From: AA29 sp041481445
GTDB lineage: Bacteria; Acidobacteriota; Vicinamibacteria; Fen-336
DNA: 9,719 nt
Direction of reading: 5' to 3'
Assembly (NCBI GenBank): GCA_041481445.1
Contig: JBGPBV010000209.1
Coordinates: 1 to 9,719, forward strand
Shown here: positions 3,285 through 9,719 of the stretch, piece after piece
Layout: each line of letters opens with the position of its first letter
How positions within the stretch are numbered: the first letter of the stretch is position 1
The notes under the pieces: generated by a model
What the model saw: the letters and a program-made list of their open reading frames with translations, nothing else
Databases searched by the model: none
What the model was told of the DNA's origin: nothing
Translations under genes and position numbers: made by a program

Positions 3285-5891
3285 GTGTCGACGGTTCTCT
3301 CGTCGATCGGCCCGTACCGACTACTGCGGGCTCTGGGCCGCGGAGCCAACGGAGACGTGTACCTCGCCGAAGATGTCCGCCTCGGCCGAAAAGTTGCGGT
3401 CAAGACACTGTCCGCGGTCGACAGCCAGGGATTGTCCGAGGCCCGGCGATGGATGTTGCGCGAGGCCCGCGCCGCCGCGCGGTTGAACCATCCCCACATC
3501 GCGAGCGTGTACGACGTCGTCGAGTCGCCGGGGGGCGCTCACATCGTCATGGAGTACGTTCGCGGACAGACGCTGGCCGCTCGTCTCCGCGACCGTGAGC
3601 TCCCCCCCGAAGAAGTCCTCGCCATCGGTGTCCAGCTCACCGAGGCCCTGGCCGAAGCCCACGGTATGGGCGTCGTGCACCGGGATCTCAAGCCGGCAAA
3701 CGTCGTGCTCACGCCAAAGGGCGACATCAAGATCCTCGATTTCGGCCTCGCCCAGGTCCGTCCCATCGAGCCAGGCAGTACACCCTCGAGCTCCTCGCGC
3801 GACTTCACCCTTCAGGGGCAGCAGGTCGGTACTCCGCCGTACATGCCGCCGGAGCACCTGCTGGGTGACCCCGTGGACGTCCGAGGCGACATCTACAGCC
3901 TCGGAGTGATGCTCTACGAGCTGCTCACCGGGCGGCGGCCGTTCTCCGGGGCGGACAGCTTGAAGCTGGCGGCGGCCATCCTCACCGAGCCGACGCCGAG
4001 AGCCGGCGACGACAATCCCGCCGTCCCGAAGGCGCTCGACGAGGTGGTCTTCCGCGCGATGTCACGCCGGCCGGAGGACCGGTACCAGTCCGCCGCGGAG
4101 ATGGGCGCGGCCCTACGGCACGTCGCCGCGAGCACGCCGATGGCGCTGCCGGACGCGGTGACAGTGTCGCGCCGGGTGGGCCCGGCGAGCACCGCGCGCC
4201 GCCGCCGTCGCGCCGCCGCCGTCCTGGTCGCGGGTTTGCTCGTGGGATCGGCCACGTACATCGCGATCCAGCGCAACGCTCCGGCCCCCGGCCGGCCGGC
4301 GGGGCCCCCCGTGGTCGCCGTGCTGCCCCTGGCTGCCGTCGGCGGCGACGCCGCGTCGATCGCCATCGGGCTCGCGGATTCCCTCGTCTCCAGCCTCGCG
4401 CGCACGCCGGGGATGACGGTGATATCGCGCGCGGCCACCGTGCCGTATGCCGATCGCAAGAAGGGGATGGACGTCATCGCCCGCGAGCTCGGACTCACCG
4501 CCGTCCTGGACGGGAGGGTGCAGCAGGTGGGACGGGACTTGCGCGTCACGCTCTCGCTCGTGCCGGCCGGATCCAACCGGGTGGCGTGGAGCAACTCGTA
4601 CGACGGCACGGAGGCGGACATCCTCACGATCCAGAGCCGCGCCGCCCAGGAAGTCGCGGAGGCCCTGACCGTCGAGCTCTCCCCGAAAGACCGCGCTCGC
4701 ATCCAGCAACCTCCAACCCGGAACCTGGAGGCCTATGGCGACTACGCCCAGGCCCGGACGTTCCTCGACCGCCGGGACGTCAAGGGCAACATCGATCGCA
4801 GCATCACCCTGTTCGAGAGCGCGCTCGCGCGCGACCCCAAGTTCGCGCGCGCGTTCGCGGGCCTCGGCGAGGCCGAGTGGCGCAAGTACCTCGACACCCG
4901 GGAGACGGCATGGTCGATAAAGGCCCGCGACGCGATCCTGGAGGCGCTCCGGCTGGATCCGGACGACGCGGAGGTCCGCTACACGCTGGCGGGCCTCTAC
5001 TCGGACACCGGACGAACGGCGGAGGCGATCGAGCAGCTCAAGAAAGCGTTGGAGCTGCAACCGAGCAACGACGATGCCCACCGGCGCCTGGGGCAGGTGC
5101 TGGCGGAGAGCGGCGAGCAGGCGCAAGCGCTCGCGGAATTCGAGACCGCGATCAAGATCCGGCCGGGCTTCTGGCGCAATTACCTGCAGCTGGGCCTCGC
5201 CGATATGAAGGCCGGCCGCAATGACGAGGCGGTGGCCGCCTTTCGCCGCATCACACAGCTTCAACCCGACAATGCCTGGGGCTTCCAGATGCTGGGCACG
5301 GCCTATCACGTCATGGGTGACCGGGCGGCGGCGGTGACGAATTATCAGCGGGCCATCGAGCTCGGCCCGGATGCACGCGCATACTCGAACCTGGGCACCG
5401 CCTATTACGAGGACGGCCGATTCGCGGACGCGGCGCGCGCCTACGAGCAGGCGGCCCAGATGGAGCCGAAGGTTCCGGCCAAGCACCGGAATCTCGGAGA
5501 CGTCTACAAACGGCTGGGGCAACCCGAGAAGGCGAGGGACGCTTACCGGAGGGCCATCGCTCTCGGGCGAGATCAGCTGCAGACGAACCCGCGCGATGCC
5601 GGGATGCTGGCCTTCATCGCGGTCTGCGAGGCCAAGCTCGGAGACGGCGCGGCGGCCCGGCAGCACGTCGCCGAGGCGCTGGCCCTGACCCCGGGCAGCG
5701 GCGATGTTCTCTATCGCAAGGCCGTCGTCTACGCGCTCACCGGCCAGGCGAAGGAGAGCCTGGTCGCGTTGCGGGCCGCGCTCGCCCACGGGGCCAGCGC
5801 GGCGACCGCAAAGTCGGACGAGGATCTGTCCGTTCTCAGGGGCACGCCCGATTACGAGAAGGTGATCAACGAGGCCGCCACCAGCAAATAG
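3285..5891 (+). CDS. Transmembrane Ser/Thr protein kinase with TolB-like domain and TPR repeats (kinase 1)
   Basis: An 868-aa receptor-type kinase. Kinase domain about 11-280: glycine loop GRGANG 18-23, K40, alpha-C E60, HRDLKPAN 132-139 (catalytic D134), DFG 152-154, and MPPE ending at E190 in place of the usual APE. All catalytic residues are present, so it should be active. A run of five Arg (305-309) precedes a transmembrane helix at about 310-329, predicting the kinase inside and the rest outside. About 343-460 is a TolB-like/FlgO-like domain (VVAVLPL, then ADSLVSSLARTPGMTVISR), known in acidobacterial kinases and CadC-like sensors. From about 480 to 840 run some eight to ten TPRs with canonical A-E-A and P-x-x helices. 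I choose GTG 3285 because homology-like sequence begins there; ATGs at 3168 and 3192 would add 39 or 31 Arg/Pro-rich residues. Its TAG overlaps the ribosome site of the next gene. Confidence 0.9.
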   Translation: MSTVLSSIGPYRLLRALGRGANGDVYLAEDVRLGRKVAVKTLSAVDSQGLSEARRWMLREARAAARLNHPHIASVYDVVESPGGAHIVMEYVRGQTLAARLRDRELPPEEVLAIGVQLTEALAEAHGMGVVHRDLKPANVVLTPKGDIKILDFGLAQVRPIEPGSTPSSSSRDFTLQGQQVGTPPYMPPEHLLGDPVDVRGDIYSLGVMLYELLTGRRPFSGADSLKLAAAILTEPTPRAGDDNPAVPKALDEVVFRAMSRRPEDRYQSAAEMGAALRHVAASTPMALPDAVTVSRRVGPASTARRRRRAAAVLVAGLLVGSATYIAIQRNAPAPGRPAGPPVVAVLPLAAVGGDAASIAIGLADSLVSSLARTPGMTVISRAATVPYADRKKGMDVIARELGLTAVLDGRVQQVGRDLRVTLSLVPAGSNRVAWSNSYDGTEADILTIQSRAAQEVAEALTVELSPKDRARIQQPPTRNLEAYGDYAQARTFLDRRDVKGNIDRSITLFESALARDPKFARAFAGLGEAEWRKYLDTRETAWSIKARDAILEALRLDPDDAEVRYTLAGLYSDTGRTAEAIEQLKKALELQPSNDDAHRRLGQVLAESGEQAQALAEFETAIKIRPGFWRNYLQLGLADMKAGRNDEAVAAFRRITQLQPDNAWGFQMLGTAYHVMGDRAAAVTNYQRAIELGPDARAYSNLGTAYYEDGRFADAARAYEQAAQMEPKVPAKHRNLGDVYKRLGQPEKARDAYRRAIALGRDQLQTNPRDAGMLAFIAVCEAKLGDGAAARQHVAEALALTPGSGDVLYRKAVVYALTGQAKESLVALRAALAHGASAATAKSDEDLSVLRGTPDYEKVINEAATSK

Positions 5892-5896
5892 GAGGG
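5891..5896 (+). promoter_or_regulatory. Shine-Dalgarno overlapping the kinase 1 stop codon
   Basis: GGAGGG starts on the last base of the kinase 1 TAG (5889-5891) and lies four bases before ATG 5901. This arrangement couples translation of the small cysteine protein to kinase 1 and fixes its start. Confidence 0.7.
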
Positions 5897-5900
5897 TTGA

Positions 5901-6299
5901 ATGCCATCGCGAGACGCCATCGATCGCCCGGGAGTCCTGGATCCGGAGCTGGAGGTCCACGACGGAATCGGTCCCAAGACGCCGCCGCACCCGGACCGGG
6001 AGATCCTCGTCACCCTGACCGCGGACGCGAACGGGAATTGCATGCCACGCCTCGACATGGCGGGAGATGAACATGCGGAGGTCTTCCACACGCAGAAGAT
6101 CACGTGGTCGTTCACGAACCACTCCGGCGCGCTCCGGAAGGTCTGGATCGAGTTCCCGAGCGGGAGTCCGCTCGAGGATGCCAACTGCCATGCGCCGATC
6201 ACGATCAAGAACACCAAGACGAAGCCATTCAAATGCAAGATCTCGGGAAGCGTGAAGCCGGCCTCATACAGCTACGACATTCACTGTGATCCGGCGTGA
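5901..6299 (+). CDS. Small four-cysteine protein coupled to kinase 1 (132 aa, unknown family)
   Basis: I do not recognise this protein. It has no signal peptide and no membrane helix. Residues 1-33 are Pro/Asp-rich and probably flexible. From 34 onward it alternates hydrophobic strands (EILVTLTADANGNC, KITWSFTNHSGALRKVWIEF, PITIKN, SYSYDIHC), which suggests a compact beta-sandwich. Cysteines are C47, C96, C112 and C129, enough for two disulfides or a metal site. The strand order and the late YSYDI strand faintly recall small cupredoxin-like proteins found near acidobacterial kinases; that is a weak impression. GGAGGG overlaps the kinase 1 stop, leaving nine bases between stop and start, so co-translation with kinase 1 is very likely. 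Kinase 2 follows 77 bases later. It could be a substrate, ligand or partner of a kinase, but nothing in its sequence proves this. The lack of a signal peptide makes an oxidised extracellular form unlikely unless the start is misplaced. Confidence 0.78.
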   Translation: MPSRDAIDRPGVLDPELEVHDGIGPKTPPHPDREILVTLTADANGNCMPRLDMAGDEHAEVFHTQKITWSFTNHSGALRKVWIEFPSGSPLEDANCHAPITIKNTKTKPFKCKISGSVKPASYSYDIHCDPA

Positions 6300-6345
6300 C
6301 CGGAGCCCAATCGTGAGTTCCATACCGTATCCGTAGATCGTCCGG

Positions 6346-6351
6346 TAGCAT
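6346..6351 (+). promoter_or_regulatory. Weak candidate -10 before kinase 2
   Basis: TAGCAT matches TATAAT at four of six positions, 25 bases before TTG 6377, in the 77-bp gap. There is no -35 and no TG extension. It is noted because the sequence C-C-G-G-TAGCAT-CC loosely echoes the candidate before kinase 1. Kinase 2 may equally be read through from kinase 1. Confidence 0.15.
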
Positions 6352-6376
6352 CCGTGGTACCGAGGACGAGGCTCTC

Positions 6377-8812
6377 TTGACGCCCGAACGGTGGGTCCGG
6401 ATCAAAGAGGTGTTCGAGGCGGCCCTCCAGGAGCCGCCCGAGCGCCGAACCACGTTCATCGAGAACGCCTGCGCCGGCGACGTCGCCCTCGCCGCCGAGG
6501 CCCAGGCCCTCCTGTCGTCCCACGAGCAGGCCGGGAGCTTCATCGAGAGCCCCGCCCAGCTCGAGATCACGGAGGTCTCCGCGGCCGTTCCGCCTCGCCC
6601 GGCCGCGGCCGGCGCCGCGCGCGCGATCAGCGGCTTCCGGATCCTCCGCCCGATCGGCGAAGGCGGCATGGGCATCGTCTACGAGGCGGAGCAGGAGCAC
6701 CCGCGCCGCCACGTGGCCCTCAAGGTGATCCGGGGCGGCATCACCGATCCGCACCGCCTCCGGCTCTTCGAGCGCGAGGTCCAGGCCCTGGCGCGCCTCC
6801 GGCATCCCGCCATCGCCGCCATCTATCAGGCCGGGCAGACCGAGGACGGCGAGCCGTTCTTCGCGATGGAGCTCGCCCACGGCACCACGCTGCGCGAGGC
6901 GGTCGGCGGAAAAGGGCCGGTGGCGGAGGCGCTGGCGCCCCTCCCTTCACGGCTGCGCCTGTTCGTCCGGCTCTGCGAGGCCGTGAACTACGCGCATCAG
7001 CGCGGCGTCGTCCACCGTGACCTCAAGCCCGCCAACATCCTGGTCGGGGCGGCGGCGGACGAGGCGGGCGGCAGCGGGCCGGTGGAGGTCAAGATCCTCG
7101 ACTTCGGCCTCGCGCGCGTCACCGATCCCGACCTCGTCCAGTCCGTGGTCACCCAGGCGGGCGCCGTCCAGGGGACGCTGGCCTACATGAGCCCGGAGCA
7201 GGCGCGCGGCAACCCCGACGAGATCGACCTCCGGACGGACGTCTATTCGCTCGGTGTCGTCCTCTACGAGCTGGTGAGCGGGATGCTGCCGTACGACCTC
7301 ACCGGCCGGCCCGCCCACGACGCGATCCGCATGATCTGCGATCAGCCGCCGGCGCCGCTGCGGCGGCGGCCCACGGTGGACGGCCGCACGCCGCCCGCTT
7401 CCATCGCGCGCGACCTCGAGACCATCATCGCGAAGGCCCTGGAAAAGGAGCCTGCGCGCCGTTATCAGAGCGCCCTCGCCCTGGCCGAGGACATCGAGCG
7501 CCACCTGGCCGACCAGCCCATCCTGGCCCGCGCCCCGAGCGCGGTCTACCAGCTCGGCAAGCTCGTGCGCCGCCACCGCGCCGTCTTCGTCTTCGTGGTG
7601 GGCGCGTTCGTCCTCGTGTCGTCGTCCGCGGTGTTCATGGCCGTGCAGCGGAACCGGGCCCGCGCGGCGGAGGCCAAGGCGCGCAGCGAGGCGGCGCGCG
7701 CCACCGCCATCAAGGATTTCTTGAAAGGCATCCTGGCCTCGGGCGATCCCCGCCGGATGGGAAAGGACGCGCGCGTCCTCGACGTCCTCCAGGACGCGGA
7801 GACGCGGCTGGGCACCGACCTGAAGGGCCAGCCCGAGGTGGAGGCGGCGGTGCGCGACACGCTCTCCGAGGCCTTCTACTACCTCGGCCAGTACGACCGG
7901 GCGCAGAAGCAGGCGGAGACGGCGGTGCAGATCCACGAGCGGACCTTCTCCCGCGACGACCTGGTCACCCTGAAGTCCCTGGACAACCTGGTGGCCGCGC
8001 TGATCGGCCAGGGACGGTTCCCGGAGGCGGAGAAGATCGCGCGCGAGATCGTGGAGCGCAAGAAGCGGTCACTTGGACCCGAGAGCGCGGAGACGCTTGG
8101 CTCCATGAGCAACCTGAGCGCGACCCTTCTCGCCCAGGGCCGCTTCGCGGATGCCGAGGTGGTCTGCCGGGAGATCAGCCAGATCGCCGAGCGCGTCCTC
8201 CCTCCCGGCGACGACGCGCGGATGATCAGCCTCAACAACCTCGGCCTGGCCCTGCGCCGGCAGGGCAAGCTCGGCGAGGCGGAGACCGTGCTGCGCAAGC
8301 TCGTCGACGCCTTCACGAGCGTGAAAGGGGAGAGGCACCCGGACACGCTGTCGGCCATGACGAACCTCGTGACCACCCTGAGCGGGCAGGGCAAGCTCCC
8401 GGAGGCGGAAGCGCTCGGACGCAAGACGCTCGCGCTCAAGACCCAGGTGCTCGGCCGCGAGCACGCCGAGACCGTCATCTCGCAGTCGAGCCTGGGCCTG
8501 GTGCTCTGCCAGGAGAAGAAGGCGGAGGGGGAGCAGGTCCTGCGCGACCTCCTGACCGTGGTCGCGCTGCCCACCTTCCAGAGCCGGTACCCCCCCGAGA
8601 TGTACCGCGGCCGGCTCGGCGCCTGCCTCAGCGAGCTCGGACGCTACGCGGAGGCGGAAGGGCTCCTGCTCTCGAGCTACGACGCGCTCGGGGCCAAGCT
8701 CGGACCCAAGGACTCGCGCACGCGCGAGACCGTCCGCGACCTCGCGACCCTGTACGAGCGGTGGGGCAAGCCGGAAAAGGCGGCCTCCTGGCGGGCGAAG
8801 TCCTCGTCCTGA
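6377..8812 (+). CDS. Transmembrane Ser/Thr protein kinase with kinesin-light-chain-type TPR repeats (kinase 2)
   Basis: An 811-aa receptor-type kinase. Residues 1-60 are the helical N-terminal module common in acidobacterial and planctomycete kinases (TPERWVRIKEVFEAAL, then ENACAGD and LLSSHEQAGSFIE). Kinase domain about 85-375: glycine loop GEGGMG 94-99, K116, HRDLKPAN 213-220 (catalytic D215), DFG 242-244, and MSPE ending at E274; all key residues are intact. A transmembrane helix spans about 402-424, with basic residues on both sides (KLVRRHR before, QRNRARAAEAKAR after), so topology is unclear. A short coiled coil follows, then about five 42-residue TPRs of the TPR_10/TPR_12 type (LG.E...T repeats, EAE...R helices) to the C-terminus, probably for protein binding. 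The TTG 6377 start is supported by the conserved TPERW beginning and an AGG five bases upstream. It lies downstream of kinase 1 and the cysteine protein and converges on the hydrolase gene. Confidence 0.9.
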   Translation: MTPERWVRIKEVFEAALQEPPERRTTFIENACAGDVALAAEAQALLSSHEQAGSFIESPAQLEITEVSAAVPPRPAAAGAARAISGFRILRPIGEGGMGIVYEAEQEHPRRHVALKVIRGGITDPHRLRLFEREVQALARLRHPAIAAIYQAGQTEDGEPFFAMELAHGTTLREAVGGKGPVAEALAPLPSRLRLFVRLCEAVNYAHQRGVVHRDLKPANILVGAAADEAGGSGPVEVKILDFGLARVTDPDLVQSVVTQAGAVQGTLAYMSPEQARGNPDEIDLRTDVYSLGVVLYELVSGMLPYDLTGRPAHDAIRMICDQPPAPLRRRPTVDGRTPPASIARDLETIIAKALEKEPARRYQSALALAEDIERHLADQPILARAPSAVYQLGKLVRRHRAVFVFVVGAFVLVSSSAVFMAVQRNRARAAEAKARSEAARATAIKDFLKGILASGDPRRMGKDARVLDVLQDAETRLGTDLKGQPEVEAAVRDTLSEAFYYLGQYDRAQKQAETAVQIHERTFSRDDLVTLKSLDNLVAALIGQGRFPEAEKIAREIVERKKRSLGPESAETLGSMSNLSATLLAQGRFADAEVVCREISQIAERVLPPGDDARMISLNNLGLALRRQGKLGEAETVLRKLVDAFTSVKGERHPDTLSAMTNLVTTLSGQGKLPEAEALGRKTLALKTQVLGREHAETVISQSSLGLVLCQEKKAEGEQVLRDLLTVVALPTFQSRYPPEMYRGRLGACLSELGRYAEAEGLLLSSYDALGAKLGPKDSRTRETVRDLATLYERWGKPEKAASWRAKSSS

Positions 8813-8835
8813 GGGGACCGGTCGTTCCGCCTCAG
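8809..8835. terminator. Hairpin spanning both convergent stop codons (possible bidirectional terminator)
   Basis: CTGAGG (8809-8814) pairs with CCTCAG (8830-8835). Inside, GGA (8815-8817) pairs with TCC (8826-8828), with G8829 bulged and the eight-base loop 8818-8825. The stem contains the TGA of kinase 2 (8810-8812) and the TGA of the leftward hydrolase (8834-8832). Only 19 bases separate the genes, so it could serve both directions. There is no T-run on either side. Confidence 0.4.
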
Positions 8836-9719
8836 CGCTTCACGGGCCGGCCGGCGTCGACGTCTTCGAGGAACGCGATCAGGCCGGGGAAGTACGTCTC
8901 CTGGTCGTCCCACATCGCGAGGTGCCCGCCGCTCGGGCACAGGAGGAAGCGGCCGTTCTTCACCTGGCCGGCGATCCAGCGCATGTGCTCGGGGTCCATC
9001 GTGTCGTGGCTGGCCCCGATCACGAGGGTGGGGACGGTGATGCGCGGCAGGTCCGCCTTGCGGTCCCATTTCTCGAGGCGGCCGGAGGCCGAGAACTCGC
9101 TCGGCCCCTGCATCAGGACGTAGATGTCCTTGTTGATCTTGCCGAACGAGCGCAGCACCGCGTCCGGCCACTGCTCGGGCGGGCGGCGCAGGATGTGCTG
9201 GGAGTAGAAGTGGGGCATGAGCAGCTCCATGTACCGCGGGCTCTCGTACTCCTTCCTCGCCTCCAGGTCCCGGATCTCCTTCACCACCGCGGGATCCATC
9301 TGCCGGGCCAGGACGTCCGTCGCGTAGTGGTTGTAGTCGGGGATGCTCGCCATCATGTTCGAGATGACGAGGCCCTTGAGGTTCTCCTGGTGCTTGAGCG
9401 CGTACTCCATGGCCAGGATGCCGCCCCAGGAGGAGCCGAGGAGGTAGAAGTCGTCCTTGCCGAGGCCGAGCCCCCGCCGCACCTGCTCGACCTCGTCGAC
9501 GAAGCGGTCGACCGTCCAGAGGCTCTCGTCCTTGGGCTGGTCGGAGTAGGCGGAGCCGAGCTGGTCGTAGTAGATGAGCTCGATGCCGGCCGCGGGCAGG
9601 AAGCTCTCGAACGACTCGAAGTACTCGTGGGTGGCGCCCGGCCCGCCGTGCAGCAGCAGCAGCTTGATGCGCGGGCTCGAGCCGAAGCGCTTGGTCCAGA
9701 CCGTGAAGTCGCCCTTCGG
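8832..9719 (-). CDS. Proline iminopeptidase-family alpha/beta hydrolase (partial, 5' end beyond right edge)
   Basis: The window holds 295 residues, open to its right edge, so the true start is outside it. This is an alpha/beta hydrolase of peptidase family S33. The oxyanion-hole motif HGGPG is at in-window residues 24-28. The nucleophile elbow G-S-S-W-G has its Ser at 97, and the other triad members are probably D239 (in ASHDTMDP) and H266 (in SGGHLAMWDD). A cap-like helical insert lies between about 125 and 215, with PRYMELLMPHFYSQH and the tryptophans expected of iminopeptidases. Family members remove N-terminal proline from peptides, but many annotated ones act on other amides or esters, so the substrate is uncertain. 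Its length of 295 plus a short missing N-terminus fits the family. No signal peptide can be judged. It converges on kinase 2 and shares a hairpin with it; there is no evident functional link. Confidence 0.88.
   Translation of the reverse strand, partial: PKGDFTVWTKRFGSSPRIKLLLLHGGPGATHEYFESFESFLPAAGIELIYYDQLGSAYSDQPKDESLWTVDRFVDEVEQVRRGLGLGKDDFYLLGSSWGGILAMEYALKHQENLKGLVISNMMASIPDYNHYATDVLARQMDPAVVKEIRDLEARKEYESPRYMELLMPHFYSQHILRRPPEQWPDAVLRSFGKINKDIYVLMQGPSEFSASGRLEKWDRKADLPRITVPTLVIGASHDTMDPEHMRWIAGQVKNGRFLLCPSGGHLAMWDDQETYFPGLIAFLEDVDAGRPVKR

Noticed and set aside
4195..4235. CGCCGCCGCC-type run before the kinase 1 transmembrane segment
   Set aside because: It encodes the Arg run and Ala residues flanking the membrane helix, so it is explained by coding and is not a separate repeat element.
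4735..5700. TPR-coding sequence as a DNA tandem repeat or CRISPR-like array
   Set aside because: The periodicity is at the protein level (34-residue TPRs); the DNA units are diverged and there are no identical repeats with unique spacers.
4113..6191. A 692-codon open frame on the minus strand opposite kinase 1
   Set aside because: It is antisense to a well-supported kinase, and its composition (Arg, Gly, Val, Leu, Asp) mirrors GC-rich codons. No domain, start context or periodicity supports it.
6947..7936. A 329-codon minus-strand frame opposite kinase 2
   Set aside because: It is antisense to intact kinase motifs and consists of Arg/Ala/Asp/Leu-rich shadow sequence with no start context.

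Overview
The window is very GC-rich (about two thirds G+C or more by eye) and reads as a chromosomal fragment of a high-GC Gram-negative soil or sediment bacterium, most likely an Acidobacteriota member. That assignment is inference. It rests on two large transmembrane Ser/Thr kinases with C-terminal TPR repeats, one carrying the N-terminal helical module typical of acidobacterial kinases (starting TPERW, with a C-x-G-D motif), and on the gene mix around them.

Layout. Positions 1-2353 hold a leftward cluster, read from right to left: a DUF1361 membrane protein (1643-2353), an 81-aa conserved small protein joined to it by an ATGA overlap (1401-1646), a site-2-protease-type intramembrane metalloprotease (856-1377), a secreted or membrane protein with a TPR-like start whose signal peptide and body lie in different frames (100-827), and the first codons of another exported protein running off the left edge (1-71). 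A 269-bp divergent intergenic region (2354-2622) is rich in inverted repeats. It leads rightward into a secreted 162-aa protein of unknown function (2623-3111), which has a ten-base Shine-Dalgarno match and is followed by a perfect 11-bp hairpin.

The centre and right are a rightward signalling cluster: kinase 1 with a TolB-like domain and TPRs (3285-5891), a small four-cysteine protein (5901-6299) nine bases after it, and kinase 2 with kinesin-light-chain-type TPRs (6377-8812). Kinase 2 converges on a leftward proline-iminopeptidase-family hydrolase (8832 to the right edge, 5' end missing). A hairpin containing both stop codons separates the two.

Working picture. Kinase 1 and the four-cysteine protein are almost certainly co-transcribed, and kinase 2 may be as well. 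Kinase 1 probably links an extracytoplasmic TolB/TPR region to a cytoplasmic kinase. The leftward cluster looks like an envelope-related operon with an intramembrane protease. No CRISPR array, tRNA, rRNA, insertion sequence or prophage gene was seen. The most useful leads are the small proteins attached to better-known partners, the frameshifted exported protein, the structured divergent region, and an identical 8-mer abutting both kinase start codons.
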